A stretch of 31,467 bases of DNA from a virus: positions 1-31,467 of IMG/VR virus record IMGVR_UViG_3300025127_000140, one strand, 5' to 3'. The position numbers and the translations under genes were made by a program. Shown piece after piece: positions 18,434-24,388 of the stretch. The notes under the pieces were generated by a model that worked only from the letters and a program-made list of their open reading frames with translations, did not search any database and was not told where the DNA came from. Numbering within the stretch: position 1 is the first letter of the stretch; each line of letters begins with the position of its first letter.

Positions 18434-19623
18434 TGACATTTCAAATACTTGATGATAGGAGTGAATGCTATGGAATCTATTATAACGGAAATTTTATTTA
18501 CGACAATTTCCCAAGCAACCTTGATCGGACTTGGGAGTGGTCTTCTCATCTTCTTGGTCGGAACATCAATTATGGTTCTATCTTTTGCGGTGGTAGAGAG
18601 ATTGGTAAAGTTGGCCCCGTCCACCTTCAAGATCGGTATGAAATCTATTCTCGCAAGATTCGGAGTTTCTTGAGAGCAACAGCAAATGCCAAAATAAAGT
18701 TCGATGATGTTTGTTTATTCGAGATTGTTCCTCAACAACACCTCCGACACTATTGCGAGGTCAAAAACGATATAACCAATTGGGTATTTGAAAATCATGA
18801 GAAACCACAGAACCATCAGCACATGGTGGACGTAATGGAACTCAGTCACGATATTTCACAAAAAATCCCCGTAATCGACCTAAATCGGCTGTTTAGGTAT
18901 AGCAAGCATGATAGCAAGGCCAAGTATCTTTTTGACCAAGTTAAGGGTCAAAATACGCCCATTCTGTACGATGTATGGGGGTCTGTGACCGGCAGATTAA
19001 CCACGAAACCGGGATCTTTTCCAATCCTAAACTTGAAGAAGGAAATCGCTGATTGCGTAGTTCCAACCAACGATGTTTTCGTTCAACTTGACTTTAATGG
19101 AGCCGAGATCAGAACTTTAATTTCTCTTGCTGGAAAAGAACAACCAGAAGAAGATATCCACGAATGGAACATGAAGAACATCTATCACAACATAACTGAG
19201 AGATCAAAAGCAAAACAACGGTTCTTTGCTTGGTTGTACAATCCGAATTCAAATGATCAAGAGACCGAGAGACACTATACGAGAGAACAGATACTAAATA
19301 AGCATTATAATAATAATATAGTATCAACTCCTTTTGGAAGAAAGATAGGAGCCGATGATTTTCACGCTTTAAATTATCTTCTACAATCCTCTTCATCAGA
19401 TAATTGTTTACAGTCAGCAGTTAAAGTAAATAAAATTTTGAAAAATAAAAAATCATTTGTTCAATCGGTTGTGCATGATTGTGTTACAATCGATATGTCT
19501 TTAACAGAAAGGCATATTCTACCAACGTTAGTTGAAATGTTTAGCGATACTTCTCTAGGCAGATTTAAAACATCGGTACAAATTGGACACAATTTAAAAG
19601 ACTTGGAGGAAGTACAATGGTAG
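18433..19623 (+). CDS. Family A DNA polymerase, polymerase domain only
   Basis: Replicative DNA polymerase of the Pol I family, 396 aa. Motif A is VQLDFNGAEIR (catalytic Asp220, with the usual SQIELR changed to NGAEIR). Motif B is ERSKAKQRFFAWLY (Arg257, Lys261, Phe265 and Tyr269 at the canonical spacing). The STPFGRKIG stretch at 298-306 matches the Pol I LFGRR element. Motif C is VVHDC (Asp349 kept, but Cys350 where Pol I has Glu). TGRLTT at 186-191 is also conserved. The first 150 residues show no 3'-5' exonuclease DxE motif, so proofreading must come from another protein, as reported for phage RM378. It starts at ATG 18433, overlapping the previous stop by one base, and overlaps the next gene by 7 nt. 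Function as a polymerase is well supported; being the main replicase is inference. Confidence 0.88.
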   Translation: MTFQILDDRSECYGIYYNGNFIYDNFPSNLDRTWEWSSHLLGRNINYGSIFCGGREIGKVGPVHLQDRYEIYSRKIRSFLRATANAKIKFDDVCLFEIVPQQHLRHYCEVKNDITNWVFENHEKPQNHQHMVDVMELSHDISQKIPVIDLNRLFRYSKHDSKAKYLFDQVKGQNTPILYDVWGSVTGRLTTKPGSFPILNLKKEIADCVVPTNDVFVQLDFNGAEIRTLISLAGKEQPEEDIHEWNMKNIYHNITERSKAKQRFFAWLYNPNSNDQETERHYTREQILNKHYNNNIVSTPFGRKIGADDFHALNYLLQSSSSDNCLQSAVKVNKILKNKKSFVQSVVHDCVTIDMSLTERHILPTLVEMFSDTSLGRFKTSVQIGHNLKDLEEVQW

Positions 19624-20423
19624 TAATAGGCATAGGAACAGCAGGGTGCAAAGTTGCTAACTCTTTTAGTAAAGGACACAAGAAGATTCTTATCGGCCCT
19701 AATAAATTTCCAAAAACATGCAAGACTGTTGAAGATTATGAGAATAAATGCCCGTCACTGAAAAAAGAATTATCTTTCTCGCAAAAAGAATGTTGGGTGT
19801 TTGTCTGTGGTGCTTCAAAAACTTCTGGTGCTACATTAAGAATCTTGGAGAAAATAAAAGACAAAACACTGAATGTTGTTTATTTTACCCCAGATAATCT
19901 ATTATCAACACCAATACAGATTAAGCAAGATAAGGTTGCATTTAATGTTTTACAACAATTCGCTCGTTCCGGTCTCTTGTCTTCTTTGTATTTGGTTTCA
20001 AATGTTGCACTTGTTTCTCTTGCTGGCGAGGGTCCAATAACCGATGTTTATAGAAATGCGAATGCAACAATTGCAAATATTATTGAAACAATAGAATATT
20101 TTAAAAGCGAGGATCCTGTTCTTGGCACAATAGCCGAGACAAAAAATATATCTAGAATAAAAACATTTTCAGTTGGTGTTCTTTATGAGAGTGAAGAAAA
20201 ATTACTTTTTCCTCTTGACAACATTACTGAAACTGGTTACATGTATAGTATAAACGAAGACGAACTTAATCAGGAGAATGATTTGTTAATGTCGATAAAA
20301 GATAAAGTTGCCGAAGACAATGAGAATAATCTTCTTTCTTCTTTTGCTATCTTTTCTTCTCCACATGAGAGATCATTTTACTACGCGATTAAGTCTACGC
20401 ACTTCATTCAAGAAAAAATATAA
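19617..20423 (+). CDS. Candidate divergent tubulin/FtsZ-like protein
   Basis: A 268-aa protein. It begins with a Rossmann-type glycine loop, VVIGIGTAGCKVANSF (residues 2-17), much like the FtsZ start VIGVGGGGNNAVN. A strand and second Gly/Ser loop follow, WVFVCGASKTSGATLRILEKI (60-80), at the place of the tubulin signature GGGTGTG, then NVVYFTPD like FtsZ VAVVTKPF. Residues 123-160 (SLYLVSNVALVS, then GPITDVYRNANATIANIIETI) follow the order of FtsZ IPNDKLL and the helix before the T7 loop. The T7 catalytic Asp is not evident (AETKNISRIKT), and the tubulin signature is incomplete, so GTP hydrolysis may be lost. Phage tubulins (PhuZ, TubZ) position phage DNA or segregate plasmids. It overlaps the polymerase gene by 7 nt. 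The family call is my pattern reading and needs structure comparison. Confidence 0.5.
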   Translation: MVVIGIGTAGCKVANSFSKGHKKILIGPNKFPKTCKTVEDYENKCPSLKKELSFSQKECWVFVCGASKTSGATLRILEKIKDKTLNVVYFTPDNLLSTPIQIKQDKVAFNVLQQFARSGLLSSLYLVSNVALVSLAGEGPITDVYRNANATIANIIETIEYFKSEDPVLGTIAETKNISRIKTFSVGVLYESEEKLLFPLDNITETGYMYSINEDELNQENDLLMSIKDKVAEDNENNLLSSFAIFSSPHERSFYYAIKSTHFIQEKI

Positions 20424-20432
20424 AAAAATTAT

Positions 20433-20460
20433 TTGACAAAAAATAGTTTTATGTTATATT
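20433..20460 (+). promoter_or_regulatory. Sigma-70-type promoter for the small SH3-like gene
   Basis: TTGACA at 20433-20438, a 16-nt spacer, and TATATT at 20455-20460 lie in an AT-rich gap after the tubulin-like gene and about 50 nt before ATG 20509. It is close to consensus for the host housekeeping polymerase, so this region is likely expressed early. Confidence 0.8.
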
Positions 20461-20508
20461 GAAAGAGTCGATAAAGACACAACAACAAAACAACAAACAG
20501 GAGAAAAA

Positions 20509-20751
20509 ATGAGTAATTACACTGCATACACCGGAACCTTTGTAAACAAGAATGGCCAAACTCGTACCATGACTTTTATCCGTCAAGGCGATGTTCCAAG
20601 TTCTTTCTTTAACGGAGGTGTTAAGCGTAAACTTTCTGAGGGTATGGAAACCGTTTACGATGTAAATGCGAAAGGTTGGCGTACATTTAATAGCAATACG
20701 CAAATTGGCCAACTTTCACAGAAAACAGTACAATTTTCATTTGACAGTTAA
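20509..20751 (+). CDS. Small SH3-like beta-barrel phage protein
   Basis: An 80-aa protein reading GTFVNKNGQTRTMTFIRQGDVP, then LSEGMETVYDVNAKGWRTFNS, then a short end. The pattern (a GTF-K-NG-RTMTF start followed by EGME-V-DV---WR-FN) matches a widespread family of small phage proteins annotated as SH3 beta-barrel fold (I recall it as DUF2693). Their role is not established. It has its own sigma-70-type promoter and a strong RBS (AGGAG about 6 nt before ATG). The end of its coding sequence contains the -35 element of the next promoter (TTGACA within the FDS codons). Confidence 0.72.
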   Translation: MSNYTAYTGTFVNKNGQTRTMTFIRQGDVPSSFFNGGVKRKLSEGMETVYDVNAKGWRTFNSNTQIGQLSQKTVQFSFDS

Positions 20752-20769
20752 GCATAAATATGCTATAAT
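20741..20769 (+). promoter_or_regulatory. Consensus extended sigma-70 promoter for the gp32-like gene
   Basis: TTGACA (20741-20746), a spacer of exactly 17 nt, and TATAAT (20764-20769) preceded by TG at the extended -10 position. This is a perfect match to the consensus. The predicted start near 20776 places the following GC hairpin at the very 5' end of the mRNA. The -35 box lies inside the end of the preceding gene. Confidence 0.88.
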
Positions 20770-20777
20770 ATAAATAG

Positions 20778-20797
20778 CGGGGGGTCTTTGCCCCCCG
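20778..20797 (+). promoter_or_regulatory. 5'-terminal GC hairpin in the gp32-like mRNA leader
   Basis: CGGGGGG (20778-20784) pairs with CCCCCCG (20791-20797) around a TCTTTG loop. No clear T run follows, so termination is unlikely; it is more likely a structured leader of the SSB mRNA that begins at about 20776. The loop UUUG could pair with CAAA at 20815-20818 to make a pseudoknot, with a small GCC/GGC hairpin between. T4 gp32 represses its own mRNA through a leader pseudoknot, so the analogy is suggestive but stem 2 here is weak. Confidence 0.6.
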
Positions 20798-20844
20798 ACT
20801 TTAGCCTGAAACGGCAAAAACTTTAACGATAGAGGAGTAACAAC

Positions 20845-21606
20845 ATGGCGTTAAATTTAGATAAGATGAGAGAGAAGTTAGAAGCTTCCAAGAATGGTGG
20901 AAAAAAACAAGAAAATAACACCAAATGGAGACCACAAGAAGGTGACCAAACAATTCGCATTATGCCCACAGAAGATGGCGATCCGTTCAAGGAATACCAC
21001 TTTCATTATAATGTAGGTAAGAATCCCGGCATTTACTGCCCAAAGAAAAATGATGGTGAAGATTGTCCAATCTGTGAATTTGCTTCATCCTTGTGGCGAG
21101 ATGGTGTTCAAAACAATAATGACACCGCAAAGCGAGAAGCTAAGAAATTGTTTGTTCGCAAACGTTATTATTCTCCTGTCTTAGTCCGAGGTCAAGAATC
21201 CTCTGGAGTAAAAGTTTGGTCTTACGGTAAGACCGCATATGAAACCCTTTTGGGTTATGTATTGGATCCTGACTATGGTGATATTACTCACCCAGAAACA
21301 GGAACTGATATCGTACTAACCTATACGGTCCCGAACACACCGGGTTCGTTCCCAAAGACACAATTGAAACCAAGAAGGCGTCCATCCGTTTTATGTGATG
21401 ATGCTGTGGCTAATTGTGATGATTTGGTCAGTTCTGTCCCTGAGATTGATACTCTCTTCCAACGACATACTACCGCAGAGGTACAAGCCTTGTTGGATGA
21501 TTATCTTTCCTCCGATGCAAATAGTGAGTCGCGATCTTCGGAGACAGCAAAATATAATACTGAAAGCAAGGTAGATGCTGCTTTTCAAAAATTTATGAAC
21601 GGTTAG
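20845..21606 (+). CDS. gp32-like single-stranded DNA-binding protein
   Basis: It coats single-stranded DNA during replication, recombination and repair. At 253 aa (T4 gp32 is 301) it shows the gp32 pattern: a basic, disordered N-terminal segment (KLEASKNGGKKQENN) that in T4 gives cooperativity, an OB fold beginning at DQTIRIMPTEDGDPFKEYHFH, and a zinc site from His54, Cys65, Cys74 and Cys77 (T4 uses His64, Cys77, Cys87, Cys90). An aromatic-basic stretch follows (FVRKRYYSPV). The C-terminal part is Ser/Asp/Glu-rich, less acidic than in T4. A strong promoter and a 5' hairpin lie upstream, an SD GAGGAG precedes the start, and a terminator follows. Confidence 0.9.
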   Translation: MALNLDKMREKLEASKNGGKKQENNTKWRPQEGDQTIRIMPTEDGDPFKEYHFHYNVGKNPGIYCPKKNDGEDCPICEFASSLWRDGVQNNNDTAKREAKKLFVRKRYYSPVLVRGQESSGVKVWSYGKTAYETLLGYVLDPDYGDITHPETGTDIVLTYTVPNTPGSFPKTQLKPRRRPSVLCDDAVANCDDLVSSVPEIDTLFQRHTTAEVQALLDDYLSSDANSESRSSETAKYNTESKVDAAFQKFMNG

Positions 21607-21621
21607 ATACGGGCCGCTATG

Positions 21622-21660
21622 GGGGCGCAGCGGGTAATAAATTGCGCCCCACCTTTTTTT
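21622..21660 (+). terminator. Rho-independent terminator after the SSB gene
   Basis: An 8-bp GC stem, GGGGCGCA (21622-21629) with TGCGCCCC (21643-21650), encloses a 13-nt loop. A run of seven T (21654-21660) follows after ACC. The T run directly abuts the Shine-Dalgarno sequence of the tiny lipoprotein gene, so that gene depends on read-through or an unseen promoter. Confidence 0.88.
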
Positions 21661-21670
21661 AGGAGGAGAC

Positions 21671-21772
21671 ATGAAGTATTTCATGATGGCTGCACTATTC
21701 ATCGCATGTGGTGACAAAGACACAGGTGAAGAAGTAGCAGAAGAGCAAGATTCAGCAGTAGAAGCTGAATAA
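21671..21772 (+). CDS. Tiny predicted lipoprotein (33 aa)
   Basis: An ATG at 21671 with a perfect AGGAGG a few bases upstream opens a 33-codon gene. The product has a short signal (MKYFMMAALFIAC) with a lipobox-like end FIAC (Cys13), then GDKDTGEEVAEEQDSAVEAE, a very acidic mature part of 20 residues. The residue after the Cys is Gly, not Asp, which by the Lol rule favours the outer membrane. The signal has only one positive charge and Phe at -3, so processing is plausible but not certain. Phage lipoproteins can block further infection at the cell surface (T5 Llp is the known case); that role here is inference. It follows the SSB terminator and precedes the repeat-flanked DUF262 gene. Confidence 0.72.
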   Translation: MKYFMMAALFIACGDKDTGEEVAEEQDSAVEAE

Positions 21773-21783
21773 AATAAAAAAAT

Positions 21784-21818
21784 ACCACAGGGAGGCATGG
21801 GTTTATAGATGCCTCATT
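21784..21818 (+). repeat. 35-bp hairpin repeat, copy 1 (upstream of the DUF262 gene)
   Basis: This is 34/35 identical to 23136-23170; the only change is T21806 for C23158 in the loop. The core is a 7-bp stem, GAGGCAT (21792-21798) with ATGCCTC (21809-21815), and a 10-nt loop GGGTTTATAG. No T run follows. Confidence 0.95.
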
Positions 21819-21872
21819 ATTCATAGTTTTAAAATATAAAAACTATGAATCGGAACGAGGACCGTTATCCTC
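21819..21872 (+). promoter_or_regulatory. Two stacked hairpins in the leader of the DUF262 gene
   Basis: A perfect 12-bp inverted repeat, ATTCATAGTTTT (21819-21830) with AAAACTATGAAT (21839-21850), has an 8-nt AT loop. Six bases later a second stem GAGGA/TCCTC (21857-21861, 21868-21872) has a 6-nt loop. Together with the 35-bp repeat hairpin just upstream they make a three-stem leader ending 19 nt before ATG 21891. It could be an operator for a dimeric repressor (DNA level) or a structured mRNA leader; the sequence does not decide. Confidence 0.65.
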
Positions 21873-21890
21873 ACATAAAGAGAAAAAACA

Positions 21891-23129
21891 ATGAACATAA
21901 AAACATATAATATTGCAGAATTTGTTGAAAATTTTGCTATCAAAGAAATCAGCCGCGAAGCTTACGAAGAGGTCACCACGTTAAGCTTGTCCGAATATCA
22001 GAAAACGCAAAAACAATATGCGGATCCAAAATATCAGAGAATATTTGGTGCTTGGGATCACAAACAAAAGTGTGCTTACATTGAAAGTCTTTTTCACAAG
22101 GAGGCATATAATCCAATTGTTCTGGCGGAAATTCTTACTAAAGATGACACATTACCAAGGTCTATAAAATTTGCTTGTCTAGATGGGCAACATAGATCAA
22201 CAGTTATTTGTGAATTTATCGATAATAAGTTTGGCTTTACAGGTTCGCTTAATATTGATGGAGAAATAAGAGAGTTTACAAATACACTTTTTAAAGACTT
22301 AAATAAAAGAATTAGAAAAGTTTTCTTAGAAAGATCTAAGGTTTGCGTCTTGATTGTTGAGAACAAATCTGAAAACAATTTAAGAAATATTTTCTTACAA
22401 ATTAACTCAGGTGAGCCGCTAAATCGTCAAGAAAAAAGGAATGCTTTGGATACATACATAGCCGAGTGGTCGAGAAGACAAACAGAAAAACATGGTGATA
22501 TTTTTAAACAAATATCTAAGATTGGTTCGCAAATCCATAGAATGTCTGATCGCCAGTATACATCCAAAGTGGCTTTATTTTTGTCTGAATATGATAAAAA
22601 TAAAATTATAGAGACCAAAGACAATGAACTTGACGCCTACTATAATTCAAAAGAATATAATTACTCAATGTTGGAATATATCTCTAATCATTTATTTAGT
22701 AGTTTGAGTAGCATTGCTCTTTCTCACAAAAGAAAGAATAACTCAAGAATGCAAATGACACATCTTTGGTGCTATACGCTGCTTCATTATAAATTATTTT
22801 ATGCTTCAAGTGATAGTTTTGCAAGGTGTGAAAAAATTCCTGATTCATCGACAATTTATAACTTTTGCTGCGAATTAGTTGAAAGATTATCATCTGAATC
22901 AGAAGATAGGTTTTCTCATGAAAAAATTAGATGGCAATCTGGTGAAATTAGTGAAGAACAATTTAAAGCTGAACTATTCTTTCATCTTGAAAAGAATAGA
23001 ACCCATACTTCTACCTCAATGAAAGTATATGAAAAACATATTGTTGAAACTTTTAACAACGATATAGACACTCTTGTTGAGCAGATAATGGACTATGATC
23101 AGGGCTCATCGGATCAGATAGCAGCTTAA
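21891..23129 (+). CDS. DUF262-like protein with DGQHR motif
   Basis: This 412-aa protein has the marks of the DUF262 / ParB-like superfamily, the N-terminal domain type of GmrSD restriction enzymes: DPKYQRIFGAWDHKQKCAYIESL (45-67), NPIVLAEI, the signature CLDGQHRSTVICEFIDNKF (Asp98-Arg102), VCVLIVENKSENNLRNIFLQIN, and NSGEPLNRQEKRNAL (172-186). DUF262 domains in GmrS hydrolyse nucleotides to control cleavage of modified DNA. No HNH nuclease domain (DUF1524) is visible in the remaining 220 residues, which are helical with several aromatic and Cys residues, so this is a stand-alone DUF262 protein. Two 35-bp repeats flank it and interrupt the SSB-UvsX neighbourhood, which suggests a cassette. 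Role unknown: exclusion of other phages, counter-defence or homing are possible. The RBS is weak (AAAGAG). Confidence 0.75.
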   Translation: MNIKTYNIAEFVENFAIKEISREAYEEVTTLSLSEYQKTQKQYADPKYQRIFGAWDHKQKCAYIESLFHKEAYNPIVLAEILTKDDTLPRSIKFACLDGQHRSTVICEFIDNKFGFTGSLNIDGEIREFTNTLFKDLNKRIRKVFLERSKVCVLIVENKSENNLRNIFLQINSGEPLNRQEKRNALDTYIAEWSRRQTEKHGDIFKQISKIGSQIHRMSDRQYTSKVALFLSEYDKNKIIETKDNELDAYYNSKEYNYSMLEYISNHLFSSLSSIALSHKRKNNSRMQMTHLWCYTLLHYKLFYASSDSFARCEKIPDSSTIYNFCCELVERLSSESEDRFSHEKIRWQSGEISEEQFKAELFFHLEKNRTHTSTSMKVYEKHIVETFNNDIDTLVEQIMDYDQGSSDQIAA

Positions 23130-23135
23130 ACAAAC

Positions 23136-23170
23136 ACCACAGGGAGGCATGGGTTTACAGATGCCTCATT
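23136..23170 (+). repeat. 35-bp hairpin repeat, copy 2 (between DUF262 gene and UvsX)
   Basis: The same stem GAGGCAT (23144-23150) / ATGCCTC (23161-23167) with loop GGGTTTACAG, same orientation as copy 1. It starts 6 nt after the DUF262 stop codon and ends just before the UvsX RBS, so it forms the entire intergenic spacer. Confidence 0.95.
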
Positions 23171-23189
23171 CTATTTAACGGAGTAATAA

Positions 23190-24284
23190 TTGGGAAAGGT
23201 AATACAAATGAAAACTAAACCGGGTAAAGTTAATATTGGCGACTTTAAAAAAGCCCTCAACAAAAAACTAGGGATTGAAGTTGCTTACGACTTAAACCAT
23301 GAAAATCCTGCATCAATTAAGGATTGGATCTCAACTGGGTCAACTATTCTTGATTGGCTAATATATCCCGGTAAACGAGCCGGTATTCCTGTTGGCAGAA
23401 TCACAGAGTTAGCAGGGCTTTCAGCCGCAGGCAAGTCATTTATGGCTGCTGTTATTGCCGCAAATGCTAACAAGAAAGGTATGAAGGTTGTATACTTTGA
23501 TTCAGAAGCAGCAGTTGATGCTGAGTTCTTAGAGAAAGCAGGTTGCGATAAGAATGAGATTCTTTATGTTCAAGCAACATCGGTTGAAATGGTTCTCACT
23601 TCTATTGAGTACCTAATGGAACAGTGGCCAGACGAACAGCTATTGTTTATTTGGGATTCTATTGCTGCTACACCAGCAGAGAAAGATGTAGAGGGGGATT
23701 TCAATCCGCAATCAAGCATGGCTCAAAAGCCAAGAATCTTTTCAAAAGCATTTGCTAAATTGCAAGTTCCCTTGGAAAGAACACAATCAACACTTTTGCT
23801 TATTAATCAGTTGAAAACTAATATTACAACTAATGTAGCAGAAGCGATGACCACGCCTTACTTTGCCCCCGGTGGTAAAGCGATTGAGTTTCATTGCGCT
23901 CTTCGTATTTGGCTTACCCGTCGTAAAGCAAAAGCCGGTAAGGTACTTGACGAGAACGGAACGCAAGTTGGTTCCGAGGTTAAAGCTAAGATCCAGAAGG
24001 TCCGTTCAGCCGGATATGGTAGAGAATGTACTTTTGATGTTCTTTGGGGCGGTAAAGATGTTAGGATCGCAGATGAAGAATCATGGCTCCATGCCTTGGC
24101 CAAAGTCAATAGTGATCGCTATAAAGCCTCTGGTGCTTGGAAAACTATTATTGATAGCAAGGGAAAAGAATATAAATTTCAATCAAAAGATTGGCTTGAG
24201 AAACTAAAAGATGAAAAGTTTAAAGCTGCTGTAATGGAAGTCTTAGAGGAAGAATTTGTAAACAAGTATAAAAAAGAATCGTAA
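23190..24284 (+). CDS. uvsX: UvsX/RecA-type recombinase
   Basis: This strand-exchange protein drives recombination and recombination-dependent replication. At 364 aa it is close to T4 UvsX (391). It shows the RecA core: ISTGSTILDWLI, Walker A GLSAAGKS (76-83), the VYFDSEAAVD strand, Walker B LLFIWDSIAA (Asp156), the L1/L2 region EKDVEGDFNPQSSMAQKP, LLLINQLKTNI, and FAPGGKAIEFHCALRIWLTRR. The start is either TTG 23190 with GGAG 6 nt before it, or ATG 23208 with AAAGG 8 nt before it; the TTG gives the longer product used here. It sits downstream of the second 35-bp repeat. A terminator and the promoter of the PurA-like gene follow. Confidence 0.92.
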   Translation: MGKVIQMKTKPGKVNIGDFKKALNKKLGIEVAYDLNHENPASIKDWISTGSTILDWLIYPGKRAGIPVGRITELAGLSAAGKSFMAAVIAANANKKGMKVVYFDSEAAVDAEFLEKAGCDKNEILYVQATSVEMVLTSIEYLMEQWPDEQLLFIWDSIAATPAEKDVEGDFNPQSSMAQKPRIFSKAFAKLQVPLERTQSTLLLINQLKTNITTNVAEAMTTPYFAPGGKAIEFHCALRIWLTRRKAKAGKVLDENGTQVGSEVKAKIQKVRSAGYGRECTFDVLWGGKDVRIADEESWLHALAKVNSDRYKASGAWKTIIDSKGKEYKFQSKDWLEKLKDEKFKAAVMEVLEEEFVNKYKKES

Positions 24285-24313
24285 GTCATCTCCTTGATTC
24301 GATGAAACAAGAG

Positions 24314-24337
24314 CCCCGATTAATTTCGGGGTTTTTT
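24314..24337 (+). terminator. Rho-independent terminator after uvsX
   Basis: CCCCGA (24314-24319) pairs with TCGGGG (24326-24331) around a TTAATT loop, followed by six T (24332-24337). It overlaps closely with the next promoter, whose -35 box begins 3 nt later. Confidence 0.88.
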
Positions 24338-24339
24338 AT

Positions 24340-24367
24340 TTGACAAATCTTAATATCATGATATAAT
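24340..24367 (+). promoter_or_regulatory. Consensus sigma-70 promoter for the PurA-like/nuclease operon
   Basis: TTGACA (24340-24345), a 16-nt spacer and TATAAT (24362-24367), directly after the uvsX terminator and about 20 nt before the PurA-like start. Both hexamers are perfect matches. Confidence 0.9.
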
Positions 24368-24388
24368 ATAAAAGCAACGGAGGTATTC

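Noticed and set aside
20769-20776. TATAAATA, an exact T4 late-promoter box on the + strand
   Set aside because: It overlaps the TATAAT of a perfect sigma-70 promoter and is the only + strand copy I found; none precedes the virion genes. Chance in AT-rich sequence is the simpler reading.
20778-20797. GC hairpin as a terminator for the small SH3-like gene
   Set aside because: No T run follows, and it begins at the predicted transcription start of the SSB mRNA, so a leader role fits better.
21797-21808. Mini-ORF ATG GGT TTA TAG inside the repeat hairpin as a leader peptide
   Set aside because: The AGGGAGG is only one base from the ATG, too close for initiation, and in the second copy the TAG is changed to CAG.
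21784-23170. The two 35-bp repeats as a CRISPR array or insertion-sequence ends
   Set aside because: There are only two copies, 1352 bp apart, in direct orientation, with no transposase and no regular spacers.
23863-24207. 114-codon + strand frame inside uvsX
   Set aside because: It is out of frame with the clear RecA sequence, and has no RBS and no recognisable pattern.
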